The notes under the pieces are model-generated. The model was not told where the DNA came from. It ran no database searches and saw only the letters and a program-made list of their open reading frames with translations. Shown here one piece after another: positions 1 to 8,896 of a stretch of 64,000 nucleotides of DNA; the first letter of the stretch is position 1; every line of letters begins with the position of its first letter. Position numbers and translations under genes: made by a program. The stretch spans positions 1,674,001-1,738,000 of the forward strand of contig OY969917.1 of the NCBI GenBank assembly GCA_963704565.1. The letters run 5' to 3'. Origin of the DNA: Rhodoblastus sp963704565 (GTDB lineage: Bacteria; Pseudomonadota; Alphaproteobacteria; Rhizobiales; Beijerinckiaceae).

Positions 1-1
1 C

Positions 2-433
2 GTGCCCCCCGGCCAGGTGTGGATCGTCTGCCTCGGCGCCAATTCTTCCGGCGTCCCGTCCTCGACGGTGCTGGCCGCAGTGTTGGCCGCCTGTTCGGCG
101 CGCGGCGCGCGGCCGGTCAACGACCAGGTGGTGGTGCAAGCGGCCAATCTGCTGCCCTATTCGGTCGACGCCACTTTGATCCTGCAAAGCGGCGCCGATC
201 CTGCCGCCGTGGTCGCGGCGCAGACCGCGGCGCTCAACGCCTTCGCCGCCAGCCGCCGGATGATCGGCGGCTATGTCACGCCCGAAATGATCGCGGCGGT
301 GCTGGCCTATTCCACCGATGGCCTGGTCTATGACATCGTCGTCAATGCGCCGAGCGCCCAGGTCGGCGGCGGGCCGTTCGACGCCCCAATCCTCACCGGC
401 GCCCGCGTCGTCTCCCAGCCGAGGCCGTCATGA
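2..433 (+). CDS. Baseplate assembly protein J-like (gpJ), C-terminal part
   Basis: This is the C-terminal ~143 residues of a P2 gpJ/Mu gp47-type baseplate wedge protein; the frame is open to the left window edge, so the true start lies outside. The stretch around residues 105-125 (YSTDGLVYDIVVNAPS) matches the usual C-terminal beta-rich part of the family. Its stop overlaps the next start as ATGA at 430-433, and the following gene looks like gpI, which is the P2 order J-I. In P2-like particles gpJ forms the baseplate periphery with gpW and gpI. Identity rests on weak sequence pattern plus strong synteny. Confidence 0.75.
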   Translation: MPPGQVWIVCLGANSSGVPSSTVLAAVLAACSARGARPVNDQVVVQAANLLPYSVDATLILQSGADPAAVVAAQTAALNAFAASRRMIGGYVTPEMIAAVLAYSTDGLVYDIVVNAPSAQVGGGPFDAPILTGARVVSQPRPS

Positions 434-1044
434 CCGCGACTCCCGGCGACGATCTCCTTCCCAACAACGCCACGGCGCTGGAGCGCGCGATTTCCGGCGC
501 CGGCGCGCGCATGCTCGATGTCGACGTCGCCGCCATCCGCCGCGAGCGAAGCCCGCAAAATTGCGACGCCCAATTCCTGCCGCTGCTGGGCTGGGAGCGC
601 TCGGTCCATTATTGGAGCCCGACCGACCAGGCGGCCAATCGCGCGCGGGTTCAAACCGCCTTCAACGACCATTTGAACTATGGCTCGCCGGTGGCGCTCG
701 AAGCCGAGATCGCGCTCGACACCGGCCTAAATATCGAGATCGAGGAATTCTGGCAGGCCGGTCTGGCGTGGCCCTATTTCGCGGTCAATGTCGTGGCCAA
801 CCCCGGCGATCCGGCCCCCGATCTTGCCGGCGCCTGGTCGAGCGCGCTGGCGCGCAAGAACGTGCGCGACATGCCGGTGCTGCGGGAAAAACTTTTGCAG
901 CCGCCGGCGCTCGTTTCGGTTGCGGCGGCGGCCCATGTCGGCCTGTTCGTCTCCGTGCTGCCCGCGGTCAAGCCGCCGCCGGCTTATCTCGCCGCGGCGA
1001 TCTCGCGGAAAATCGTCTCCATCTCCATCCAACCGTTTTCGTGA
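430..1044 (+). CDS. Phage tail protein I (gpI)
   Basis: A 204-residue protein with the N-terminal pattern of P2 gpI proteins (LLPNNATALERAI, residues 9-21), followed by a segment with LPLLGWERSVHYW near residue 52. In P2 gpI is a baseplate component next to the tail fibre. The start ATG overlaps the gpJ stop by 4 bases, implying translational coupling. The gene is followed after 6 bases by the first fibre gene, again the P2 order (J-I-H). No truncation is seen. Confidence 0.85.
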   Translation: MTATPGDDLLPNNATALERAISGAGARMLDVDVAAIRRERSPQNCDAQFLPLLGWERSVHYWSPTDQAANRARVQTAFNDHLNYGSPVALEAEIALDTGLNIEIEEFWQAGLAWPYFAVNVVANPGDPAPDLAGAWSSALARKNVRDMPVLREKLLQPPALVSVAAAAHVGLFVSVLPAVKPPPAYLAAAISRKIVSISIQPFS

Positions 1045-1050
1045 GGCGCC

Positions 1051-2574
1051 GTGACAACCCAACAGACGTTTTCCACCGCGCCGACGCAATATTACCTCAA
1101 CGCCATCACGGCGCAGGAAGCCGGCGGCCCGTCGATCTCTTTTTCCACCGGGATCCTGGTGGTCGGCGACGGCAACGGCGTCGTCCCGGCGATCTCGACC
1201 CTGATCGCCGCCAACGGCGTCACCCATGAAGTGTGGCGCGGTGAAGTCATCACCTCGGTGGCGGTCGACGCCAATATCCCCAACCAGCTCGACATCACCG
1301 CCGAGATTCCGGCCTCGATCGGCGGCGTCGAGATCGGCCCGTTCACCATCACCGAGATCGCGCTCCTCAACTCTTTGGGCAACACCTGCATCGTCGCCAC
1401 CACCAATGTCCAAAAAACCACCTCGGGCCAGGGGCAGACCACCGACCTGATCATTTCGGTGGGGGTGGGTTTTGGCGTCGGCTCGGTCACTTTGCAGCCG
1501 CCGTCGGGCAATTTCGTCACCATGTCGCAGGTGGTGAGCGCCTATAATTCCAACCTGCCGACCTGCGTCTCGCCGCTGACCAAGACCGACATCACCGAAT
1601 CGTCCGGCTGGATCGACCGCACTTTTGCGATCCAGCCCGGCGCGACGCCGTCAAGCGATCCGCCGACGTCGGCGACCGAGCCGCCGGCGCTCGGCTATGG
1701 CCGCCCGGCGACGGCAAATGAATTCGCTCAAGGCGCGGTGGTCTCCGGGCGCTACCAGACCCCGTGGGTGACGCCGCAACAGGCCGCGGCGCTGCTGCGT
1801 CCGCCGCCTTCGACCACCTTTTATATCGCTTCGGGCGGGTCGGATTCGAACCCCGGCACGTCGGCCGCGCCTTTCGCCACCATCCAGGGCGCGTTCAACG
1901 CGCTGTCGGCCAAATATTTCGCTTCCCTGATCAATCTGGTGATCAACCAGAGCGGGACTTATTCCGGCGCGATTTTTACCGCCAGCGCGATCCAGCAATG
2001 GAATCTTTCCACCGCCTCCGGGGTCAGCGCGGTCATCTCGGCGACCAGCACCGCCGTCAATTCCGGGCGCGGCGTCAGGGCGTGGGGCGCGGTCAATGTC
2101 TCGATCTCGGGGAATATTTCGTTTGCGACCTATTACGAGAATTTCGAGGGTCATTATGGCGCGACGCTGACCGCCAACGGCGTCGGTCTGGCGCTGACCG
2201 CCAACGGCTTCGCGATGAGCGCGGCCAACGCCGCCAATGTGGTGCTGATCGGCGCCAACAGCTGTTCGGGCAGCGGGCTGGGGCTCGCCCTGGGCTATGC
2301 CGGCTTCGTCGCCTTCGGATCGACCGACAGCGTCACCAACAATTCGTGCTCGGTCGCCTTCACCGGCACGCCGAATTTTTCCGCCGCCAGCGTCGTCGCC
2401 GATTACGGCGGCCTGGTCCATGTCTTCCCCAGCCTGTTCAGCTTCACCGGCGCGACCACCGGCCCGCAATGGGCGGCCGATTACGGCGGCGGCGTCCTGA
2501 CCGACGGCGCCGGCGCCGGCATCCTTCCGGGCTCGACGGCGGGCGCCGGCCTCAACAACGGCTATCTGGCATAG
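1051..2574 (+). CDS. Tail-collar fibre protein with beta-helix C-terminus
   Basis: A 507-residue fibre-like protein starting with GTG. The first ~160 residues look like the phage tail-collar/DUF3751 N-domain that attaches P2-type fibres to the baseplate (GVTHEVWRGEV, then EIALLNSLGNT). The middle contains YIASGGSDSNPGTSAAPF near residue 260, the typical opening of a right-handed parallel beta-helix, and the rest is Ala/Gly/Ser/Val-rich as expected for a helix fold. It sits where P2 has gene H, so it probably contributes to host recognition. The receptor cannot be inferred. Confidence 0.8.
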   Translation: MTTQQTFSTAPTQYYLNAITAQEAGGPSISFSTGILVVGDGNGVVPAISTLIAANGVTHEVWRGEVITSVAVDANIPNQLDITAEIPASIGGVEIGPFTITEIALLNSLGNTCIVATTNVQKTTSGQGQTTDLIISVGVGFGVGSVTLQPPSGNFVTMSQVVSAYNSNLPTCVSPLTKTDITESSGWIDRTFAIQPGATPSSDPPTSATEPPALGYGRPATANEFAQGAVVSGRYQTPWVTPQQAAALLRPPPSTTFYIASGGSDSNPGTSAAPFATIQGAFNALSAKYFASLINLVINQSGTYSGAIFTASAIQQWNLSTASGVSAVISATSTAVNSGRGVRAWGAVNVSISGNISFATYYENFEGHYGATLTANGVGLALTANGFAMSAANAANVVLIGANSCSGSGLGLALGYAGFVAFGSTDSVTNNSCSVAFTGTPNFSAASVVADYGGLVHVFPSLFSFTGATTGPQWAADYGGGVLTDGAGAGILPGSTAGAGLNNGYLA

Positions 2575-2620
2575 GGCGTCGAGAGACGCCCGTGAAACAT
2601 CACGGACTTTTGAGGAAATC

Positions 2621-3253
2621 ATGAATTACAACGCAAAAAACTGGTATTGGAGCGGCCAGCCACAGGGCCAGAGCGGGACGATCATTTTTTCCTCGGCCAA
2701 GGGCGCCGTGGTTGCCGCGACCGACCCCGGCTATCAAGCCTTCCTCGCCGCCGGCGGCATCGCGACGCCGTGGCCGCTCGATCCGGTCTCGCGGGTGGCG
2801 ACGACGGCGGCGCTCGACGTGGTGCTCTCCGGCGCCGGGCTGCCGCCGAGCGGCCTCACGCCGCCGACGCCGGCGCAGCTCCTCGCCTATGCCGAAGCTC
2901 TGCGCGGAAAAATCGCCGCCGGCGGCATTTCGGTGAATATCGCCGCATCGGGCGCGCCCCCGCAGCTGGTCGAGGTCGGAACCGACACCGCGGGGCTGGC
3001 GCTGCTCGCCAATGCGGTGCAGCTCACCTCGACCGCGCCGGGGACGCCCTACAACTGGGACCAGGCCGAGCCGGTGACCCTGACCGGCGCCCAGATCGTC
3101 GCCATCCAGGTCGCGGTCGGCCTGTTCAATCAGCTGCTGTTTTCGCAAAAGACGGCCATCCGCGCCGCGATCGCCGCCGGAACGATCACGACTTTCGCCC
3201 AGATCGACACTCCCGCCAGCGCCGGCCTGCCGGCGTGGCCGGCGAATTCATAG
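2621..3253 (+). CDS. Fibre-associated protein, DUF4376-like
   Basis: A 210-residue protein with an N-terminal module that looks like a short tail-fibre-associated domain (MNYNAKNWYWSGQPQG). The C-terminal helical segment (LTGAQIVAIQVAVGLFNQLL, then AIRAAIAAGTITT) resembles DUF4376, found in phage fibre-region proteins. It lies 46 bases after the collar fibre and before further fibre genes. It could act as fibre chaperone or adaptor; that role is inferred from position only. Confidence 0.55.
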   Translation: MNYNAKNWYWSGQPQGQSGTIIFSSAKGAVVAATDPGYQAFLAAGGIATPWPLDPVSRVATTAALDVVLSGAGLPPSGLTPPTPAQLLAYAEALRGKIAAGGISVNIAASGAPPQLVEVGTDTAGLALLANAVQLTSTAPGTPYNWDQAEPVTLTGAQIVAIQVAVGLFNQLLFSQKTAIRAAIAAGTITTFAQIDTPASAGLPAWPANS

Positions 3254-3272
3254 AACGAAAGGAAACAGACTT

Positions 3273-3521
3273 ATGGGTCATCTCGAAACCGCCAAGGCGC
3301 TGGTCGCCGAACACGCCGCCGCCGTCAACCAAACTCTGGCGCTGCTCAATCAATTGACCTCCGGCGCCGCTGGCGCCGGCGATCTTGCCGCCGCCAACGA
3401 CGTGCTGACCCAGGAGATCAACGCCTCGCTGGTGCAGCTGAGAGAGCTGGCGGCGCAGCACGCCGGGACCGCCGCGCCGGCCGCGCCGCCGACCGCGCCC
3501 GCGCCGCCGCCGGTGCTGTAA
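3273..3521 (+). CDS. Small hypothetical protein of the tail-fibre cassette
   Basis: An 82-residue protein, mainly predicted helix (HLETAKALVAEHAAAVNQTL at the N-terminus), ending in an Ala/Pro-rich tail. A GAAAGGA ribosome-binding site lies about 10 bases before the ATG. It follows the DUF4376-like gene by 19 bases and reads in the same direction. I do not recognise a family; the helical body and Ala-Pro tail suit a small assembly factor, but nothing in the sequence proves it. Confidence 0.6.
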   Translation: MGHLETAKALVAEHAAAVNQTLALLNQLTSGAAGAGDLAAANDVLTQEINASLVQLRELAAQHAGTAAPAAPPTAPAPPPVL

Positions 3522-3564
3522 AACCCGCTGAAATCCGCGTCACAGCCGCCGCCGAAGGGTTTTC

Positions 3565-3948
3565 ATGACCAACGTCCTGCTGCTTCCGCAATTGTCCGGT
3601 TCGTTGGTGATCGCCACCAACGCCGATTTGCGCGTCGCCGTGCAGTTCGTGCAGGCCGGGACGACGACGCCGATCGACCTGACCGGAATTGAATTCCACA
3701 GCCAGATCAGGCTGGCGTCGGATGTGACGCAGATCGGCCTAGATCTCTCGACCGCCAACGGCCTGCTGGTCAACGGGGGCGTCAACGGAACCCTGTCCTG
3801 GTTGATCCCGGCGGCCCAGGCCAAGACGATCGCGCCCGGCGCCTATGTCGCCGACCTCTTGGCGCTCGGCGACGGCGACGTGGTCAATCTGTTCCAGAAC
3901 GCGCCGCTTGGCGTCACAGTCAACGGAGGCGTCACATGCTTTCTGTAG
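3565..3948 (+). CDS. Hypothetical tail-fibre cassette protein
   Basis: A 127-residue beta-rich protein (TNVLLLPQLSGSLVIATNAD at the N-terminus, ending GVTVNGGVTCFL). The layout recalls N-terminal domains of baseplate upper-protein or fibre-attachment proteins (short beta module, DLTGIEFHSQIR in the middle). Its 3' end overlaps the next gene by 13 bases, so the two are probably translated together. No catalytic motif is visible and the family assignment is tentative. Confidence 0.55.
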   Translation: MTNVLLLPQLSGSLVIATNADLRVAVQFVQAGTTTPIDLTGIEFHSQIRLASDVTQIGLDLSTANGLLVNGGVNGTLSWLIPAAQAKTIAPGAYVADLLALGDGDVVNLFQNAPLGVTVNGGVTCFL

Positions 3949-4568
3949 GCGCCGCGCCGCCGCCGGCCATCTTCGTCGTCCAGGCGCAAGCCAGTTCGCT
4001 CGCCGGCGTTGGCATCAATGTGCTGCAGCCCGGCCAGACCATTGCGGTGGTCGATGTGGTGGTCGGACCGCAGGGCGCGCCCGGTCCGCAAGGCGCTCCA
4101 GGGGCGTCCGGTTCGCCAGGCGTCGCCGGCCCTCCCGGCGCGATGCTGGTCTATAGCGCCGGCTTTACCGGGATCGGCGCGGGCCAGGCGGTCGCGCTCT
4201 CGGGCGACGTGGGCTCGTTCCAGCTGCTGGTGATCAACGGCCGGGTCGAGTTCCCCGCCAATTATTCGACGACCGGCGCCACGCTCAACATTCCGGCGGG
4301 CCTGGTGTGGGACGGCGCGCCGTGCCTGTTCCTCTATTCGTCGCCGTCGATCGGCTCGACCACGGTTCCCACGCCGGTGGTCGAGGTTTTCACGGTGACC
4401 GCACCCGGCCAGACTTTCACCTTCGCGCAAAACATCGGCGCGCCCAACGCGCTCTATGTCAACGGCCTGCGCCAAAGCCCGTCCGCTTATTCGATTGCCG
4501 GCGCCAGCGTGACTCTCGCGTTGGATATCAGCGCGGGCGACGCGTTGTTCGAGTTCTCACCACTTTAA
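3936..4568 (+). CDS. Short tail fibre with collagen-like repeat
   Basis: A 210-residue protein. Residues ~45-70 are a run of eight or so Gly-X-Y triplets (GPQGAPGPQGAPGASG onward), a collagen-like trimerising segment known from phage fibres. Before it is a short beta module; after it are two beta-rich segments. The last ~60 residues (NIGAPNALYVNGLRQSPSAY) resemble the C-terminal domain of the next fibre gene at 4584-5846, so both may end in related binding knobs. The start overlaps the previous gene by 13 bases. Confidence 0.65.
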   Translation: MLSVGAAPPPAIFVVQAQASSLAGVGINVLQPGQTIAVVDVVVGPQGAPGPQGAPGASGSPGVAGPPGAMLVYSAGFTGIGAGQAVALSGDVGSFQLLVINGRVEFPANYSTTGATLNIPAGLVWDGAPCLFLYSSPSIGSTTVPTPVVEVFTVTAPGQTFTFAQNIGAPNALYVNGLRQSPSAYSIAGASVTLALDISAGDALFEFSPL

Positions 4569-4583
4569 CCAAAGGCACCTACC

Positions 4584-5846
4584 ATGTCCCGCACCCTCCT
4601 CAACGGCTCCGAAGAAATCCAGTCCGGCTCGATCCCCTGGGCGGCGATGGCCTCCGGCGCGATCGTCCCCACCGCCTCGCTGGTCGACGGGGCGAAATTC
4701 ATCAAGAGCGACGGCACGGTGAACATGGCCGCCGCGCTCAATCTCGGCGGCTACACCGTCCAGAACTCGGGCGCCCCGGCCAACGCCTCGGATCTCGCGA
4801 CAAAAGCCTATGTCGACCAGAAATCCGGCGGCATCGGCGGCGTCCACGACGTGCGCATCCTGTCGGCGGCCAATATCGCTTCGCTGTCGGGCCTCTCGGC
4901 GATCGACGGCGTCACCCCGGTCGCCGGCGACGTCATCCTGCTGACGGCGCAGACCACCGCCTCGCAGAACGGGCCCTGGACCGCGGCTTCCGGCTCGTGG
5001 ACCCGCCCCACCTGGTGGGCTTCGGCTTCGACGGTCAACGAAGGCCAGTATTTCATGGTGGCCGAAGGCACGACCTACAAGGACACGAAATTCTGGTGCA
5101 CCACCACCGGCACGATCACCGTCGATACCACCTCGGTCGCCTTCACCCAGGACTTTTCCGGCACGACCTACACCGCGGGAACCGGCCTCGGCCAGGTTGG
5201 CAATACCTTTTCGGTCACTTACGGCACGACCGCCGGAACCGCCGCCGTGGGCAACGACGCCCGCATCACCGGCGCGCTGCAGACATCGGCGCTCGGCGCC
5301 AATGTTCAAACCGCGCTCGGCGTCGCGGTGGGCACGGCGGGCGCCGTCGTGGTCAATGGCGGCGCTCTCGGGACGCCGTCGAGCGGCACGCTCACTTCAT
5401 GCTCCGGCCTGCCGATCGCCGGGATTTCCGGGTTGGGGTCGAACGTCGCCACGGCGCTCGCCGCCGCCGCCGACGGCAATCGCGGCTTCCCCATCCTCAA
5501 CTCGGGCGGTCATCTGAAAGCCGGCGATTTCCCGGCGCTGACCGGCGACGTCACCACGACGGCGGGTGCGCTGGCGACGATTGTCAACAACACCTCGGGC
5601 TCCGGCTTCGTCAAATACACCAATTTCATCTGGAACGAGACGCCGACCGGCTCGATGAACGGGGTCAACACCTCGTTCACGCTCGCCAATGCCCCGGCCA
5701 ATTCCGGCGCGGCGATGGAGCTTTGTTTCAACGGCCGCACCCTGGAGCCGGGGTCGGGCAACGATTTCACCATCTCCGGCTCGACCATCACCATGCTGTT
5801 CGCGCCGCAGTCGAGCGACAAGTTGCGCGCTTATTACCTGAAGTGA
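4584..5846 (+). CDS. Tail fibre protein
   Basis: A 420-residue fibre. The N-terminus has the phage-fibre anchor pattern DLATKAYVDQKSGG near residue 73. A phage repeat follows (GTAGAVVVNGGALGTPSSG), then GHLKAGDFPALTGDVT, typical of tail-spike shaft repeats. The last ~70 residues (SMNGVNTSFTLANAPANSGA onward) form a terminal beta domain similar in layout to that ending the collagen-like fibre upstream. An upstream AAAGGCACC may serve as a weak ribosome-binding site. The gene is one of three long fibre genes between gpI and the sheath. Confidence 0.75.
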   Translation: MSRTLLNGSEEIQSGSIPWAAMASGAIVPTASLVDGAKFIKSDGTVNMAAALNLGGYTVQNSGAPANASDLATKAYVDQKSGGIGGVHDVRILSAANIASLSGLSAIDGVTPVAGDVILLTAQTTASQNGPWTAASGSWTRPTWWASASTVNEGQYFMVAEGTTYKDTKFWCTTTGTITVDTTSVAFTQDFSGTTYTAGTGLGQVGNTFSVTYGTTAGTAAVGNDARITGALQTSALGANVQTALGVAVGTAGAVVVNGGALGTPSSGTLTSCSGLPIAGISGLGSNVATALAAAADGNRGFPILNSGGHLKAGDFPALTGDVTTTAGALATIVNNTSGSGFVKYTNFIWNETPTGSMNGVNTSFTLANAPANSGAAMELCFNGRTLEPGSGNDFTISGSTITMLFAPQSSDKLRAYYLK

Positions 5847-5852
5847 GGCCCC

Positions 5853-6119
5853 ATGCAGATCAACGCCAAAGACCCGCAATTGCTCGCCGCGCTGAACGCG
5901 CGGCTCACCAAGGAGCTTGGCGACACTTTCGCCGCCAACCTCGCGCTCGACCTGATCGGCGACGCGCACATGGCCGCGATCGAGCAGCTGCGCGCCCATA
6001 ACGCGGCGCTCACCGAGCGCACCACCAACGATCAGAAATTGATCGAGGAGCTGCGCGCCAAGAACGAAGAGCTGCGCGGCCTCGCCCGCCCGGCGCGCCC
6101 CACCCGCACGAAAGACTGA
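5853..6119 (+). CDS. Small coiled-coil protein of the fibre cassette
   Basis: An 88-residue, highly charged, almost entirely helical protein; residues 45-80 have heptad spacing (EQLRAHNAALTERTTNDQ, LIEELRAKNEELRG). It starts 6 bases after the fibre gene and ends 3 bases before the next fibre gene, so it belongs to one transcription unit. It may be a fibre chaperone or trimerisation helper, by analogy to small fibre-assembly proteins. I do not recognise a named family. Confidence 0.6.
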   Translation: MQINAKDPQLLAALNARLTKELGDTFAANLALDLIGDAHMAAIEQLRAHNAALTERTTNDQKLIEELRAKNEELRGLARPARPTRTKD

Positions 6120-6122
6120 TCG

Positions 6123-8737
6123 ATGGCGCGGACCCTGCTCGAAGCCGACGACATCGCCTCCGGGGCGTTGACGCGCGCGCTTCTCAACACCACGACGCCC
6201 GGGTCCGCGGTCATCGCCAAGGTCATCGCCGGTGCCGGCGTCTCGCTCGCCTATACGGGCGCCGACGCCGGGACCGGCGACGTCACGATCGCTATCTCGA
6301 CGGCCAAGTCGAGCAAGACGGCCGCTTATAGCGTCGTCGCCGGCGACTGCGGCGCGACGATCATACTCGGAGGCGCGGCCTATTATGCGGTCACCTTCCC
6401 AACGCCGGGGTCGATCGCGACCGGGTTTTATCGGATCGTAAATAATGACAGCCGCGCCAAGAAAATCATCCTCACCGGCGGCGTCACTTACAAGCTGTGG
6501 CCGGGCCAAAGCGACGAAATCTCGAACATCACCGGCTCGTGGGAGCCGCTCAAGGGCCCGCAGCGGTACGTCCAGACGGGAACCCATTCCATCTACGTGA
6601 ACCCGACCAGCGGCGTCGCCGACACCGATGGCCTCGCCTCCGGCTCCAGCGCCTTCAACACATTCGCGGCGGCCTATGCCGATTGGCTGGCGAACTATGA
6701 CGCCGGCGGCTTTTATTGCCAGTTCAATCTTGCCGCCGGTACGACCTTCACCTCGCCCGGAGACGTCGCTGTCATCGGCCTGCCCCCGGGTGGCGTCGGC
6801 TGCATTATCGACGGCGGCGGCACATCGGCGGGCGGCGGCGCGCTGATCAACCCGTCGAGCGGCACGGCGGCGCAAAACGCCGGCTCGATCCAGTATATCG
6901 GATTTTCCGGCAACGTCACGATCCAGAACCTCTCGGTCGATAGCGCCTACGGCTCCGGCGTGGTGATCGCGGCGGCCGGCGAGCTTAATGTAGGCTCGAA
7001 CGTCTATTTCGGCGCCTGCCTCACCTCCCACACGCTGGCGAGCGGCTCGGGATCGGTTCTCTATATTTTCGGTCCGGTCTATGTCACCGGCAATTCTTTC
7101 ACCCACAACCTCGCAACCCAGCTCGGCTTCCTGATCGATTATTCGTCCACCACTTTCGTCAATGCGGTGACGTTTTCGTATTACGTCTATTGCACGATCG
7201 ATGGCGTTTTTCAGGTGGGATCGCTGGGCTCCTACAGCACCAGCTTCGTTAATCCCACCAACGTCACCGGCGGCAGATATTGGGTCGGAAGCGGCGGCGT
7301 GATCTCCGGCGTCGCCGGGAACTACACCTATTTCCCCGGCACGACGGCGGGCGGCGGTACGGGCGGCACCTACGACGGCGGCTCGTACACCGTCAATGTC
7401 GGCGCGTTCTATCTCTATGGTCCATCGACCTCGGCGCCGCCGGCGCTGACCTTCCTCGCTCCCGCCAACGCGCCCTGCGAGATCACCGGCGACGTCAACG
7501 GCCAGATCGCCTGGGTCATGAACCTCGGCGACGGCACCACGCAGTCGGGCTCGAACGTCGGCGCGGATTTCGGGATTTTCCGCTATTCGGATGCTGGCGC
7601 GCTGATCGACCAGCCGCTCAAGATCACGCGCTCGACCGGCGTCGTCTCCGCTATGGGCGCGGGCGGCCTGTCGGTGGCGCCAAGCTCCGGCGCGGTCGAC
7701 GCTCATGCCGTGCTGTCCAAGGCGTCCGGACTCGCATCGCTCAATAATCGCATTTGGGGCGAGACGGCCGGCTCAGCACGGTGGGAGTTGAACCTCGGCT
7801 CGCAGACTTCGGAAAGCGGCTCGAACGCCGGTTCCGATTTCGCCATCGGGCGTTACAGCGACGCCGGGACTTTGATCGACTACCCGCTGTCGATTGTGCG
7901 CTCATCCGGCCAGGTCACGGTGACGGACAATCTTTCGGTTTTGGGGACGACCTACCTTTCTGCGGCTGGCCTTTATGTCAAAGGCTCGTCCACCGGCTAT
8001 ACCGGGCTCGTCTCGGCCAACGCCTCCGCAACGACCTACACCCTCACCCTGCCTCCGATCACGGACACCGTCGCCGCCCTGACGGCGACGCAGACGCTGA
8101 CCAACAAGACCCTGGCGTTGACGGCGGGAACGGCCTCGGCCGCGCCGCTGACTTTTAGCGCCGGGACCAATCTCACCGCCGCCGCCGCCGGGACGCATGA
8201 ATATGACGGCTCCGCCTTCTACGCCACGCCGACTGCGTCGTGCCGCGGGGTGATGCGGACCGAGCAGGTGATGGCGCTCAGCGGCGCCTACACCCTGACC
8301 TCGCAGACCGCGGCGCAGAAACTGCTCAACGGAACCACCAATGGCGCGCTGACCCTGCCGGTCGGGCCTACCAGTTCGAATGCGCCTTTTCGCTGTCCTC
8401 GATGTCGACCTCGTCGGGCTCGTTCGGCTTCGCGCTCGGCGGAACGGCCACCTTCACTCAGATGTGGTGGGCGACCGCCAACAAGGCGGCGCTGGCGACG
8501 GCGTCGTCGGATTACACCAGCTTCAACACCGCCGCCAATACCGCGCTGACCACGGCCAACACCACAGCGACCGGCTACGCCATGATCAAGGGAATCATCC
8601 GCGTCACCGTGGCCGGGACCATCATTCCCGAAGTGTCGCTCGGGGTGGCGGCGGCGGCGGTGGTCGGCGCCAATTCCTATTTCAAGATTTCGCCGCTGGG
8701 CTCGTCCGCGGTGGTCGACGTCGGCAATTGGAGCTGA
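6123..8737 (+). CDS. Large tail fibre protein, split by a -1 frameshift
   Basis: The first frame (6123 to about 8366) encodes ~748 residues, with an N-terminal stalk module and a beta-helix-like centre. Two copies of a fibre repeat follow near residues 455-510 and 550-600 (each with GSNxGxDFxIxRYSDAGxLID). The conserved C-terminal domain (AYQFECAFSLSSMSTSSGSF, later MIKGIIRVTVAGTI and a GNWS end) continues only in the -1 frame from 8366 to 8737; the original frame runs into low-complexity Arg/Pro sequence until 8549. A one-base deletion or sequencing error at 8360-8370 is the simplest cause. The whole protein would be ~871 residues. Confidence 0.75.
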
Positions 8738-8896
8738 CGGCGGCGCTGTCGGCGACTGGGCTTGAAACCCGGCAGATTCGTTTTAAGATGATTTGAACGC
8801 CGCTCAGTCGCCCTGATCGCGGGGCGTGACCGGCGTCACCCTCAACCCAAACCGCAAATCCGCCATTCTGCGACAAATTCCGCAGAAGGGCCGCGC

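Noticed and set aside
1846..1862. TTCGAACCCCGG-like stretch resembling a tRNA T-arm
   Set aside because: It lies inside the collar-fibre gene, coding for the beta-helix start, and no acceptor or anticodon arm can be formed around it.
5397..7706. A 769-codon open frame on the minus strand opposite the fibre genes
   Set aside because: Low-complexity Arg/Ala/Gly sequence without family features; the plus-strand fibre genes explain the region.
8355..8375. Programmed frameshifting in the large fibre gene
   Set aside because: No slippery heptamer or downstream hairpin comparable to the one at 11181; an indel is simpler.
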